Shown here: positions 19,676 through 28,481 of the stretch, piece after piece
Layout: the number at the start of each line of letters is the position of its first letter
Position numbering within the stretch: the first letter of the stretch is position 1
Origin: Cohnella sp. WQ 127256
GTDB lineage: Bacteria > Bacillota > Bacilli > Paenibacillales > Paenibacillaceae
Assembly (NCBI RefSeq): GCF_024519285.1
Contig: NZ_JAMZCY010000005.1
Coordinates: forward strand, 620,001 to 684,000
Direction: 5' to 3'
DNA length: 64,000 nucleotides
Translations under genes and position numbers: made by a program
The notes under the pieces: generated by a model
Seen by the model: the letters and a program-made list of their open reading frames with translations, nothing else
What the model was told of the DNA's origin: nothing
Databases searched by the model: none

Positions 19676-19722
19676 AAAAAGGCCATCCCCAGCAAATAGG
19701 GAATGGCTTTTTTTTTAATTTA
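19676..19722 (+). terminator. Terminator of rnpB
   Basis: GCCATCCCC pairs with GGGAATGGC (one mismatch), flanked by A and T runs, so it can act in both directions. It lies between rnpB and the convergent subtilase gene. Confidence 0.85.
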
Positions 19723-19744
19723 TAACTTTGTCATTTAAATTCTC

Positions 19745-21652
19745 TCACTTAATCAACTGTTCAAGTTCTCGGCGAACTTGCTGTGGGTAGAATTGTAACG
19801 ATGTGCTAGTCCCATTAGAAGCTAGCAAGGCAGCCTTCACATCGATTTGCCCATATCCAAAATCGTTGTCTTTGCCGCTTTTCCCTAAATCCTTGGCGGT
19901 ACGTCGAAGTATATCTGTGACCTCGGTGTTCGTTAAATGCGAATTCGTCGCTCTAATTAAAGAAGCTAAGGCGGAGACGTGCGGACATGCCATTGATGTT
20001 CCCGATAAGGCGGCATATCGGCTTCCTGGGTAAGTGCTTGGAATAGAAGTGCCAGGGGCAGCGACATCGATGTAATCGCCGTAATTAGAATATTCAGCCC
20101 GCGATTCATCAGGATCGGTAGCAGATACGGCAATAACTTCAGGATAAGCGGCAGGATAGCCAGGACGATCGGTATTATCGTTACCACTGGCCGCAACAAT
20201 GACGACTCCACGTTCATGAGCATATTTGAGAGCGTCATGCAGAAATTCCGCCTCCGCATAATTGCCAAGGCTCATATTAATAATTTTTGCCCCATGATCG
20301 GTTGCCCAGATAATGCCTTCGGCAACGGAGTAGGTAGACCCTGCCCCAGTGCTATCGAGTACCTTAACAGGCATGATCTTGGTATACCAAGTCATCCCCG
20401 CAATCCCTTCGTTATTATTGACCTCGGCAGCAATAATGCCCGCAACATGTGTTCCATGTCCAACGTCATCATCCGGTGGATTAGAGGGATCGACAATATT
20501 TATCCCTGGGACTAGTCTTCCCTTAAGATCGGGGTGATCCATTTGAACACCCGTATCCAATACGGCAACGACGACGTCAGCGCTACCTTTAGTAACATTC
20601 CAACCCGTTTCAGTTGCAATCTCCGGTAAATTCCATTGAAATTCGGAATATAGTGTGTCGTTTGGAATAATTGTCGAGTTAACGGGAGATTTATCTTGAG
20701 TATTATTTTCTAAGGGAGCTCCCCATGCACCGTTTGTTAAATAAAGGTAATGAGGCTCGACGAATTCTGGATTCCATTTATCAATAAAATATTTTTTCAA
20801 ATCCATTGTTTCGTGTTTTTTCGAGCGAAACACGTATGTTTTCCCCGTATGTCGGACGACAGATAGATTAAGCTCCTTACGAAGCTGAAGTAATTGTTGA
20901 TCTGTCAAAGGTTTACGGAATTTGACGACGATCTCGTCCATGGAGTAATGACTGGCATTTCCGTTATCCTCACCTGTGCGCACGGTTGTTTCCGCATTTG
21001 ATCCTGGAGTAACAGATTCAATACGATAACGTCCCTCCGGAGGATAAGGGACTAGTCGCAGATTACGGAGCTGATGTCGTTCAACCGCTTGAATAATATC
21101 CGTCGAAATTAAGGCTACGATTTTTTGCTTGTTTGAAGGTGTCTTTTGAGATGTGACGAAATAGCTTTTCCCACTGTAGGTAAAGATGGGAGAGGAATAA
21201 TTATTGTGAGCTGAAGTCGATTGCGCTTGAGTTAAATGGGCTTTTGCTAATTTTAAGAGCTCAGGTTTAACCTTTCCTTCCGTTTGCATTTGACCTTTGT
21301 TTGTCCATTCCACATATAAAATCTCAGGATGAGTATCTAGAAAGGCTTGCAGTTGCTTATTCGTCACTTTTCCTGATTCCTTCTTTAATAAATTCTGGAC
21401 ATCGCGAGTGATTTGTGAGCGGGATAATTGCTCGGTTGCAGCCATATCCTGCTTTACAATTTGCTGCTTAAATGAAGCCTCCTGCTTAGCGGCTGCGTGC
21501 ATACCAGTAAGTGTAGATATCTTTGGTGATGTGGAAGGCATAGGCGTTGCAGGCGTTCGTTCAGCGGAACGGAATGCGGGCGGGATAATAGGGATTGCAA
21601 ACATAACGACGGCAGCAGTGAATAAAAACCCGATCAGTATATTACGGCGCAA
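19745..21652 (-). CDS. Secreted subtilisin-like serine protease (S8)
   Basis: The 635-residue protein has an N-terminal signal or anchor helix (ILIGFLFTAAVVMFAIPII) and a long pro-region of about 340 residues. The S8 catalytic domain follows, with Asp near 365 (VAVLDTGVQMDHPDL), His near 399 (GHGTHVAGI) and Ser near 552 (LSGTSMACPHVSA). The chosen start is TTG at 21652, six bases after the strong site AAGGAGGGG; an upstream TTG at 21685 precedes that site and is unlikely. It is transcribed against rnpB and stands alone. The substrate is unknown; the long pro-region suggests secretion as a zymogen. Confidence 0.93.
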   Translation of the reverse strand: MRRNILIGFLFTAAVVMFAIPIIPPAFRSAERTPATPMPSTSPKISTLTGMHAAAKQEASFKQQIVKQDMAATEQLSRSQITRDVQNLLKKESGKVTNKQLQAFLDTHPEILYVEWTNKGQMQTEGKVKPELLKLAKAHLTQAQSTSAHNNYSSPIFTYSGKSYFVTSQKTPSNKQKIVALISTDIIQAVERHQLRNLRLVPYPPEGRYRIESVTPGSNAETTVRTGEDNGNASHYSMDEIVVKFRKPLTDQQLLQLRKELNLSVVRHTGKTYVFRSKKHETMDLKKYFIDKWNPEFVEPHYLYLTNGAWGAPLENNTQDKSPVNSTIIPNDTLYSEFQWNLPEIATETGWNVTKGSADVVVAVLDTGVQMDHPDLKGRLVPGINIVDPSNPPDDDVGHGTHVAGIIAAEVNNNEGIAGMTWYTKIMPVKVLDSTGAGSTYSVAEGIIWATDHGAKIINMSLGNYAEAEFLHDALKYAHERGVVIVAASGNDNTDRPGYPAAYPEVIAVSATDPDESRAEYSNYGDYIDVAAPGTSIPSTYPGSRYAALSGTSMACPHVSALASLIRATNSHLTNTEVTDILRRTAKDLGKSGKDNDFGYGQIDVKAALLASNGTSTSLQFYPQQVRRELEQLIK

Positions 21653-21890
21653 ATTGCACCCCTCCTTCAACTTCCCTAAGGACAAGGGAGTTCATGTCAT
21701 TAGGATGAAAGTGGAGTGACAAAAATATACGTTAGCTTTTTGACCTTGCCAGTACAATTTCATCCTATTTTATGTTACGATAATGGAGGTTTTAAAGGTT
21801 TTCGCATGCTCTAATCGCGAGACTTTATCGCTTAACATCCAACAACTTCGATAAGTAATGCTTTTGCACAAATGGAAAGGGGAGCAATCC

Positions 21891-22391
21891 ATGCCAGCTA
21901 TCAATATTAAATCGCTTGCCGAATCCAGCCGAGAGAAATTAAAGGCGGCTATTGATCCGATTGAACATTTTCTAAATCACAATGCACTTGAGCAACTCGT
22001 ACAAGAGGAAAATCCAGATAATACGAATTTCTACAGCGGTTTACTATCCGATTTACGCCATTTGCTTGTTTTTACAGAAGTTGCATATGAGAAGCTGGGT
22101 GCAGTGCTCAGACGTCCGAATTTCGATAATGAACTTGCTGAACGCGCATTATATGAGGTGTATCATAAAGGCGTAAATTCCTTCTTCTATCCGAAAAACG
22201 AATGTTATTCCGAGGATGGTCGTTATGCCTATACGGGTCAAGATGCGATCCGTTTCCGTATGAAGCCAGTACGCCCTGCTCGTGATGTCATCCTCAGTAT
22301 TTCCCGTGTATATGAGGAATTACGCGATGATCTGTCCTATTATGAAAGCGATTATTTAACACAGCGTCGCATGCTGAGCCAATCTAATTAA
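21891..22391 (+). CDS. ypuI: YpuI family protein (DUF3907)
   Basis: The 166-residue soluble protein resembles the Bacillus YpuI/DUF3907 family, seen in the helical N terminus and the conserved FYPKNECYSEDGRYAYTGQD region near 105-125. No enzymatic motif is evident and the role is unknown. ATG 21891 follows AAAGGGGAG; the frame's earlier TTG at 21858 lacks such a site. It is separated from the divergent subtilase by about 240 bases. Confidence 0.8.
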   Translation: MPAINIKSLAESSREKLKAAIDPIEHFLNHNALEQLVQEENPDNTNFYSGLLSDLRHLLVFTEVAYEKLGAVLRRPNFDNELAERALYEVYHKGVNSFFYPKNECYSEDGRYAYTGQDAIRFRMKPVRPARDVILSISRVYEELRDDLSYYESDYLTQRRMLSQSN

Positions 22392-22410
22392 CAAAACATG
22401 CAACAACCTC

Positions 22411-22465
22411 CACCCCTCTGTCCGTATACCCGTTTGTTAAGGGTACACAATAGGACAGGGGGGTG
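22411..22465 (+). promoter_or_regulatory. Long hairpin covering the DUF1540 ribosome-binding site
   Basis: CACCCCTCTGTCC (22411-22423) pairs with GGACAGGGGGGTG (22453-22465), with a single T-G wobble and a second inner stem TACCC/GGGTA. The 3' arm contains the G-rich ribosome-binding site of the gene starting at 22472. It could act as a translational switch; because ATTTTG follows, it could also be a terminator for ypuI. Confidence 0.6.
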
Positions 22466-22471
22466 ATTTTG

Positions 22472-22684
22472 ATGCCAAAAGGAGTCGCATGTAGTGTGAG
22501 CAATTGTTCTTTCTGGAATAAGGGAAATCAATGCGGGGCTCAAGAAATTACGATTGAAGTGGATTCACATGCTAACAACCATTGGAATGAGGAATTCGCC
22601 GAGGATTTTTTTTCTCACAAGGACACTGCACAGGCTTCTTCTGTAACCTGCTGCCTGACTTTTCAACCAAAGGATCAAAAATAG
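22472..22684 (+). CDS. DUF1540 cysteine-rich small protein
   Basis: The 70-residue protein has the DUF1540 pattern GVACSVSNCSFWNKGNQCGA at its N terminus (three cysteines with a Phe-Trp) and a second Cys pair near the C terminus (VTCCLTF), suggesting metal binding. Members occur in sporulating Firmicutes; function is unknown. ATG 22472 is chosen over GTG 22463 because GGGGGGTGA at 22458-22466 lies just upstream of it. That site lies in the 3' arm of the hairpin at 22411-22465. Confidence 0.82.
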   Translation: MPKGVACSVSNCSFWNKGNQCGAQEITIEVDSHANNHWNEEFAEDFFSHKDTAQASSVTCCLTFQPKDQK

Positions 22685-22780
22685 GTCCAAAGAACGAGAA
22701 CACTTATTTTGTCGGGACTAGTCGGACTCCGGTAGTTGTTGTACAATAAGAGTAAATTTGACTACTGGGAGATAACCGAC

Positions 22781-23461
22781 GTGAATGTAACGACGGATCC
22801 ACGCATATTGAAGCAAATGCTTCTCACACAATGGATGACTGAATTGAATCCATTAAGCAGCAATTCAACTCAAAGTATGGCGAGCGATAACTCCGGTCTC
22901 TTCGATATGTTACTAAATCAATATACGGCTACAGGTTTAACTCAAGAAACCGATACCGATACATCTTCACAATTAAGTAATCTTTCTGCTTTAGCTGCTT
23001 CAACTGCTTCTTGGAGAGGAGCATTGACCGACGATAGTGGTTCGTCCTCGACCTACGACATTCTCATTTCCGCTGCAGGAGCGAAATATGGTGTTGATCC
23101 AGCATTGATTAAGGGCGTGGTTCAATCGGAATCCTCATTTAATCCGAATGCCATCTCCTCAGCGGGTGCCAAAGGGCTCATGCAATTGATGGATGGTACA
23201 GCTAGTGGTCTAGGAGTGACGAATTCCTTTGATCCGGCTCAGAACATTGACGGAGGTACAAGGTTCTTGTCCTACTTACTTCGAAAGTATGACGGGAATG
23301 TATCAACCGCGCTTGCTGCTTATAATGCGGGTCCTGGCCGTGTTGATCGATTAGGCATTAAGAATGATCAGGATATCGCGATGAACCTGCAGAAGCTGCC
23401 TTCAGAGACGCAGAACTACATTCGTAAAGTTCTGAATGCGTCCAGTCAGTGGAGCATATAA
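22781..23461 (+). CDS. Lytic transglycosylase, SLT domain (YjbJ-like)
   Basis: The 226-residue protein has a low-complexity N-terminal half rich in Ser, Thr and Gln. A C-terminal SLT domain from about 110 carries [20 protein letters not shown] (catalytic Glu), GLMQLM and AYNAGPGRV. Such enzymes cleave the glycan strand of peptidoglycan. No clear signal peptide is visible, as in several Bacillus YjbJ-like proteins. The start is GTG 22781, preceded by GGGAGA; the frame is open to 22736 without a ribosome-binding site. Confidence 0.9.
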   Translation: MNVTTDPRILKQMLLTQWMTELNPLSSNSTQSMASDNSGLFDMLLNQYTATGLTQETDTDTSSQLSNLSALAASTASWRGALTDDSGSSSTYDILISAAGAKYGVDPALIKGVVQSESSFNPNAISSAGAKGLMQLMDGTASGLGVTNSFDPAQNIDGGTRFLSYLLRKYDGNVSTALAAYNAGPGRVDRLGIKNDQDIAMNLQKLPSETQNYIRKVLNASSQWSI

Positions 23462-23508
23462 ATTCGGCGATGCAGTGATATTGACTACAGCTATAACAGG
23501 GGATCAAG

Positions 23509-23540
23509 ACGGGAGGCTTTAAGCCATGCTCCCGTTTTTG
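23509..23540 (+). terminator. Terminator after the lytic transglycosylase
   Basis: ACGGGAG (23509-23515) pairs with CTCCCGT (23529-23535), followed by TTTT. An inner GCTT/AAGC pairing extends the stem. Confidence 0.8.
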
Positions 23541-23592
23541 GTCCTTTTATTATGATTTATCCTGTGAGAGCTAAGAATGGGGAAACCAACCG

Positions 23593-24759
23593 ATGAAAAC
23601 TTATTACTACGATCACAGTGCATCTACTCCGATGTTGCCTGTCGTCATTGAAACGATGAGTGAGCTGATGAAGCTACATTACGCCAATGCTGCAGCCTTA
23701 CATCGTTCCGGTGCTGATGCGATGAAGCTGGTAGATAGGGCACGTGCCAGTATTGCAGAGAGAATGGGTGCTGAGCCGTCAGAGGTGGTCTTTACCTCAG
23801 GAGGAACGGAAAGCAATAACCTTGCTATCAAAGGCACCGTTAATAAGGTCGCACGAACGACTAAGCATATTATCCTTTCAGCAATAGAACATGCTTCTGT
23901 GTATGAATGTGTACGACAGTTAGAATCCTTAGGGGTTCAATCAACTATAGTGCCAGTCGATTCTCTAGGAAGAGTTAATCCGGAGGATGTGGCCAAGGCG
24001 ATAAGAAAAGATACCGTGCTCGTTAGCATTATGCAAGTGAATAATGAAACGGGAGCGATTCAGCGAATTCGCGAGATCGGAGATGTTATTTCAACCCACC
24101 CCCAGGTTAGATTTCATGTGGATGGTGTACAAGCGATTGGGAAGGTTCCCTTCCTCTGGAAGGAATGGGGAGTTCATCTGTACACGGGGTCCGCTCATAA
24201 GTTTGGAGGCCCCAAGGGAATGGGATTTCTCCTCGTTAAGAATGGGATTGAGCTAGCCTCTTTATTAACTGGTGGGGGTCAAGAACAAGGCGTTCGATCG
24301 GGTACGCACAATGTTCCAGGGATCGTGGCCATGTCGCAAGCCTTAAGGCTCACACTGGAGGGCAGGGATGCACGAAGAGAGCGAATGTTTGAAATGAGAA
24401 GACAATTGCTTAAACGAATTGAAGATATACCTGAGTTGTTATTGAACGGTGCGGATGCGGATAACGAAGACACTGCACCTCATATTATTAATTTGTCTTA
24501 TCCTGGGATGCGGCCAGAAGTCATCATCCATATGCTTGAAAAGCAAGGTGTACTTGTATCGTCCCAGTCGGCATGTTCCTCGAAGAGCTTGCTGCCAAGT
24601 CGGGTGCTTCTGGCTATGGGACATGATGCCGAACGGGCTTCAGGAAGTATTCGGATCAGCTTTGGAGACGAGCATACATGGAATGACATCGAAATATTGA
24701 GCGATAAGCTTAAGGCTGTTGTAGCTGAGCTGAGGCCGTTGGAGAGGAATCTGAAATGA
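23593..24759 (+). CDS. nifZ: Cysteine desulfurase, NifZ type
   Basis: The 388-residue PLP enzyme of the NifS/IscS class takes sulfur from cysteine. PLP lysine is in SAHKFGGPKG near residue 205, and the catalytic cysteine loop is SSQSACSSKS near 323. It overlaps thiI by 4 bases. The pair nifZ-thiI is known in Bacillus, where NifZ supplies sulfur to ThiI for 4-thiouridine in tRNA, so that role is inferred for this copy rather than Fe-S cluster assembly. Confidence 0.92.
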   Translation: MKTYYYDHSASTPMLPVVIETMSELMKLHYANAAALHRSGADAMKLVDRARASIAERMGAEPSEVVFTSGGTESNNLAIKGTVNKVARTTKHIILSAIEHASVYECVRQLESLGVQSTIVPVDSLGRVNPEDVAKAIRKDTVLVSIMQVNNETGAIQRIREIGDVISTHPQVRFHVDGVQAIGKVPFLWKEWGVHLYTGSAHKFGGPKGMGFLLVKNGIELASLLTGGGQEQGVRSGTHNVPGIVAMSQALRLTLEGRDARRERMFEMRRQLLKRIEDIPELLLNGADADNEDTAPHIINLSYPGMRPEVIIHMLEKQGVLVSSQSACSSKSLLPSRVLLAMGHDAERASGSIRISFGDEHTWNDIEILSDKLKAVVAELRPLERNLK

Positions 24760-25976
24760 ATTACGATCTTATCATTGTAAGGTTCGGGGAAATCACGATT
24801 AAGGGAAGAAACCGTAATCGTTTCGAGAGTATGTTGGTTGATCAGATTAAGATCGCTTTAAAGACCAAGCCTGCGTTAGAGTACGTTCGAGGCTATGCAC
24901 GCGTATACATTCATTTGCATGGGGAGAGTTACGAGCAAGTAGCAGCCAGACTAAAGGATATTTTCGGCATCGCGACTTTTAGTCCCGTCGTTAGCTCTGA
25001 GCATGACTTAGAAGCGATTCGGGCATGCTCCCTTGACTTATTCAGAACCTTAACGCCTGCTCCCAAAACGTTTAAGGTATCCGTAAAGCGGGGATGGAAG
25101 CAATATCCTCACGATTCTGTGGAAATGAATCACTTGATCGGGGCTCATGTGTTGCGTAATACACCTGAACTAAAGGTGGACGTACGTCAGCCAGAGGTAG
25201 AGCTAAAGGTGGATATCCAGTTTGAGCGCACCTATATTTATTGTGAAGTGGAGAGAGGCGCAGGTGGATTCCCACTCGGCATGAATGGCAAAGGGATGCT
25301 GCTTCTATCCGGTGGCATAGATAGCCCTGTTGCTGGCTGGATGGCAATGAGGAAAGGGTTAAAGATAGAGGCGGTTCATTTCCACAGCTATCCGTTCACA
25401 AGTGAGCAAGCGAAAGAGAAGGTCATTACTCTAGCGAAGCGACTTGCGTATTATAGCGGGAAAATAAAACTGCATCTCGTGCCGTTTACAGAGCTGCAAA
25501 CGAAGCTTGCTCAATCCGGACATGAAAGCTTAATCATTACACTGATGAGACGCAGCATGTTAAAAATTACGGAGCGCTTAGCGGAAGAGAGTGGCGCATT
25601 GGCAATTGTGACAGGGGATAGCTTGGGACAAGTGGCTAGCCAGACGCTTGGAAGCATGAACGTAATTGGACGTTCATCATCGCTGCCGCTATTGCGTCCT
25701 CTAGTTATGATGGACAAGCAGGATATTATTACTTATGCCGAACGGATCGGCACATTCAACACCTCTATCCTGCCGTTCGAGGATTGCTGTACGTTGTTCG
25801 TACCTAAGTCGCCAGCGACTAATCCGAACTTGAAAATGGTTGAACGTGTGGAAGCTCACTTTGGTGAGGAGCTCGATCGATTGATTGAAGAAGCCGTTCA
25901 AGGAACCGAAGTGGTCGTATTAAGGGATGACGGGGAAGTAGAAGTGGCTGGTCAAAAGGAAGATGATTGGTTCTAA
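24756..25976 (+). CDS. thiI: tRNA 4-thiouridine synthase ThiI, short form
   Basis: The 406-residue protein has an N-terminal ferredoxin-like region and THUMP domain (to about 165) followed by a PP-loop adenylation domain with LLLSGGIDSPVAGW near 183. It introduces s4U8 in tRNA. It ends without the rhodanese domain that carries the sulfur-relay cysteine in Escherichia coli, the Bacillus pattern in which NifZ donates sulfur directly. A Cys-Cys pair occurs in FEDCCTLFVP near 345. The start overlaps the nifZ stop (ATGA). Confidence 0.95.
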   Translation: MNYDLIIVRFGEITIKGRNRNRFESMLVDQIKIALKTKPALEYVRGYARVYIHLHGESYEQVAARLKDIFGIATFSPVVSSEHDLEAIRACSLDLFRTLTPAPKTFKVSVKRGWKQYPHDSVEMNHLIGAHVLRNTPELKVDVRQPEVELKVDIQFERTYIYCEVERGAGGFPLGMNGKGMLLLSGGIDSPVAGWMAMRKGLKIEAVHFHSYPFTSEQAKEKVITLAKRLAYYSGKIKLHLVPFTELQTKLAQSGHESLIITLMRRSMLKITERLAEESGALAIVTGDSLGQVASQTLGSMNVIGRSSSLPLLRPLVMMDKQDIITYAERIGTFNTSILPFEDCCTLFVPKSPATNPNLKMVERVEAHFGEELDRLIEEAVQGTEVVVLRDDGEVEVAGQKEDDWF

Positions 25977-26010
25977 TCGGGAATGATGATAATGGAACGC
26001 AATTGCACAT

Positions 26011-26070
26011 ACAAATAGGGGCTATCTCAGGTCAAATGACCTTACTGAGATAGCCCCTATTTGTATTTTT
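26011..26070. terminator. Bidirectional terminator between thiI and the TerC gene
   Basis: A perfect 20-base stem, 26011-26030 with 26045-26064, has an inner GGTCA/TGACC pairing in the loop and T runs on both strands. It separates convergent genes. Confidence 0.9.
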
Positions 26071-26073
26071 TGC

Positions 26074-26805
26074 TTATTTAGTTGCCAGTGGTGGGCTGGT
26101 CTGCGTTTTCTTGAGATGTGCATGGCGTGCTTTGATGGCGTTGGTCCATACACCGGCAACGACAACTAGTACGATCATCGTTGCGATGAAGATCCAACTG
26201 AACACCGGATTGCTGCTGAAATAGGATTTGAATTCACCTTCATGGGTAATCATTTTAGCGGCTGTATAAGCGAGGACGCCGGAACCCAAGTAAATAATCC
26301 AAGGGTATCTTTCAATGATTTTAATGAATAGGGTGCTCCCCCAGACGACAATTGGAATGCTGATCAGAAGTCCTAGTACAACAAGAAAATAATCCCCATG
26401 TGCTGCACCAGCTACAGCGATAACATTATCGAGTCCCATGGCGGCATCTGCAATGACAATCGTGCGAATGGCTCCCCATAGCGTTGTGCCCGCCTTAATG
26501 TCACCGTGATTATTTTCTTGCACAAGCAGTTTGTAAGCAATCCATATAAGTAAAACGCCTCCAATGGCGAGTAAGAACGGAATCTTGAGTAGGGAGACAA
26601 CTAACATGGTCGCTATGACGCGGATGATTACTGCGCCAGCGGTACCCCAAAATACGGCTTTGCCTTGCAAGTTCTTAGGTAAATTCCTTGCTGCGAGACC
26701 AATGACGATTGCGTTATCTCCTGCTAGTAATAGATCGATGAATACGATCGTCATTAAGATAGACCAGAAGTCTACACTCAATAAATCCCAACCGAATAGT
26801 TCCAT
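26074..26805 (-). CDS. TerC/YjbE family membrane protein, copy 1
   Basis: The 243-residue membrane protein has seven predicted helices and the two acidic family motifs, LLAGDNAIVIGLAARNLP near residue 26 and DAAMGLDNVIAVAGAAHG near 120. TerC-family proteins of Bacillus export manganese or help metallate exported enzymes; the family is often annotated as YjbE-type metal transport protein. ATG 26805 follows GGAGGGAC. A paralogue (26931-27602) is divergently encoded 125 bases away. Confidence 0.87.
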   Translation of the reverse strand: MELFGWDLLSVDFWSILMTIVFIDLLLAGDNAIVIGLAARNLPKNLQGKAVFWGTAGAVIIRVIATMLVVSLLKIPFLLAIGGVLLIWIAYKLLVQENNHGDIKAGTTLWGAIRTIVIADAAMGLDNVIAVAGAAHGDYFLVVLGLLISIPIVVWGSTLFIKIIERYPWIIYLGSGVLAYTAAKMITHEGEFKSYFSSNPVFSWIFIATMIVLVVVAGVWTNAIKARHAHLKKTQTSPPLATK

Positions 26806-26930
26806 GATTAGTCCCTCCTCATACATTCAAGCAGTAATACGTCAGCATTTGGAAATGGATTCAAAAAAATACATCTACATATCCGGATCAGCTTGTACAT
26901 AAACATAAAAATGGTAGAGGGGGTTTCTGC

Positions 26931-27602
26931 ATGTTCACAATGGAAAATTTACTAGTGTTTCTTGAAATTGTAATGATTAATTTACTTCTAAGTGGTGATA
27001 ACGCAATCGTCATTGCTATGGCAGGACGAAGGCTGCCTGCAGCTCAGAGAAGAAAGGCGGTGTGGTGGGGGGCAGCGGCTGCCATTGTATTACGATGCTT
27101 GCTAACGTTAGGGGCGATTTCCTTATTACATATTCCATATCTTCAAACCGCTGGAGCCTTATTACTCCTCGTGATTTCGCTACAGCTGCTCCTCGACAAT
27201 AAGGAGAAATCTGAGCATACGACAGCGGCGTCTACGCTCGCGGGAGCCGTGTGGACTATTGTAGTTGCAGATTTTGTCATGAGCTTAGATAATGTTCTAG
27301 CCGTTGCTGCTGTAGCAGACGGGGATACTGCAATGCTCATTATCGGGATCGTCATGAGCATCCCAATCATTATTTGGGGAAGCTCATTTATTATACGATT
27401 ACTTGATCGTTTGCCAGGTTTACTTTATGTAGGAGGAGCGTTGCTAGGCTATACCGCGGCGGAAATGATTCTGAAGGATCCAGGCTTATTGTCCTTCAAG
27501 CATTTGCTGCGGCCAGAATATGAAAAGCTGTTTCCGTTCGCTATCGTAGCATTATTATTAATAATCGCTTTAATGATTCGTCAGAGAAGCAAAGCCTCTT
27601 AA
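26931..27602 (+). CDS. TerC/YjbE family membrane protein, copy 2
   Basis: The 223-residue paralogue of the preceding protein shares LLSGDNAIVIAMAGRRLP near the N terminus and DFVMSLDNVLAVAAVADG near 118, the predicted metal-binding acidic sites. It has about seven membrane helices. ATG 26931 is preceded by AGAGGGGG. No yybP-ykoY manganese riboswitch was seen between the two copies. A bulged hairpin overlapping its stop codon (27591-27616) probably ends the transcript. Confidence 0.87.
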   Translation: MFTMENLLVFLEIVMINLLLSGDNAIVIAMAGRRLPAAQRRKAVWWGAAAAIVLRCLLTLGAISLLHIPYLQTAGALLLLVISLQLLLDNKEKSEHTTAASTLAGAVWTIVVADFVMSLDNVLAVAAVADGDTAMLIIGIVMSIPIIIWGSSFIIRLLDRLPGLLYVGGALLGYTAAEMILKDPGLLSFKHLLRPEYEKLFPFAIVALLLIIALMIRQRSKAS

Positions 27603-27616
27603 TGGAGGGCTTTTCC
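27591..27616 (+). terminator. Hairpin overlapping the stop of TerC copy 2
   Basis: AAAGCC-TC pairs with GAGGGCTTT (one bulge), loop TTAATG, then TTTTCCTT. The stop codon TAA lies in the loop. Confidence 0.5.
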
Positions 27617-27795
27617 TTGAAAATCATCTAAGGAGATCATTTTTTGACCCTAGTTCGGGTTTTTGGATCGTTTTAGGGAAAATTTTAAGTCCCGTGAACT
27701 AGTTTTTTCCCCCAACTTACATTAAACTAAAGAAAAAGATATCGCGATCCGTAACTAGAATCGTGATGAGATTGGTATGAAGTGGGGGAGCCATC

Positions 27796-28278
27796 GTGAA
27801 CAGACAATCCGCCGCAGTCGGAATCGGAGTCGTGACTGTTGGATTGATAATTCTTTTGGGAAAACTAGGTGTTTTTGCATTTATCGGTGCTGTGTTCTGG
27901 CCTCTCTTTATTTTGATTCCCGGCGTACTGCTTCATGTTCTCTATTTTGGGCGAATGGTTCCTTCGGTTGCATTAATACCGGCTGGAATCTTAACGGTGG
28001 TATCGGTCATCCTTATGATTGGCAACTGGTTCGGCTGGGGCTTGATGAAGTATTTGTGGCCCTTGTTTCCTTTCGCAGTTGCTGTCGGGCTCTATGAGTA
28101 TTATGTCTTCGGATATAGTCGCTCTAAGCAAATCTGGACGATTACTGTGTCGTTAGCTCTAATATCTATTGTTCTCTTTGTATTAACGATACTCTGGACT
28201 TGGGGAGTATATGTATTGGCAGCAGGTTTGATTGGTTTAGGTGCTTGGCTCGTCATTCGCAGGCCGCGAACTTGGTAA
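27796..28278 (+). CDS. Small multi-pass membrane protein, LiaI/LiaF-type segment
   Basis: The 160-residue, almost wholly hydrophobic protein has five or so membrane helices and resembles the DUF5668 / LiaI-LiaF-like membrane domain (GVVTVGLIILLGKLG, then FWPLFILIPGVLLH). Such domains occur in cell-envelope stress proteins. Start is GTG 27796 after GGGGGAG. No regulator or sensor kinase is adjacent, so a Lia-type role is only a suggestion. Confidence 0.65.
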   Translation: MNRQSAAVGIGVVTVGLIILLGKLGVFAFIGAVFWPLFILIPGVLLHVLYFGRMVPSVALIPAGILTVVSVILMIGNWFGWGLMKYLWPLFPFAVAVGLYEYYVFGYSRSKQIWTITVSLALISIVLFVLTILWTWGVYVLAAGLIGLGAWLVIRRPRTW

Positions 28279-28303
28279 GTTGTAATAACATCGTATAAAA
28301 TTG

Positions 28304-28332
28304 TTGGCTTTTCAAGAAAAGTAGCGTATAAT
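28304..28332 (+). promoter_or_regulatory. Sigma-A promoter of typA
   Basis: TTGGCT at 28304-28309, a 17-base spacer and TATAAT at 28327-28332. Start expected near 28339, leaving a leader of about 140 bases. Confidence 0.75.
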
Positions 28333-28339
28333 ATAAGGG

Positions 28340-28481
28340 ATGAGGACCAGCGAAGTCTTACTTGTCGCTGTGTCAGTCGTACCGGTGATGCGAATTAACG
28401 TCGGCCTCTAGTCGACGTTTTGTTTTGTGGTTTTATGTATATAGCCCGATACGGGACAGAGAAAAATCGAGGAGTGGAACT
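28340..28481 (+). promoter_or_regulatory. Structured leader of typA with terminator-like hairpin
   Basis: Two stems are visible: CAGCGA (28348-28353) with TCGCTG (28365-28370), and AACGTCG (28397-28403) with CGACGTT (28413-28419). The second is followed by TTTGTTTTGTGGTTTT, like a weak intrinsic terminator 55 bases before the typA start. This suggests attenuation, or possibly a cold-linked leader, but no known riboswitch was recognised. Confidence 0.5.
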
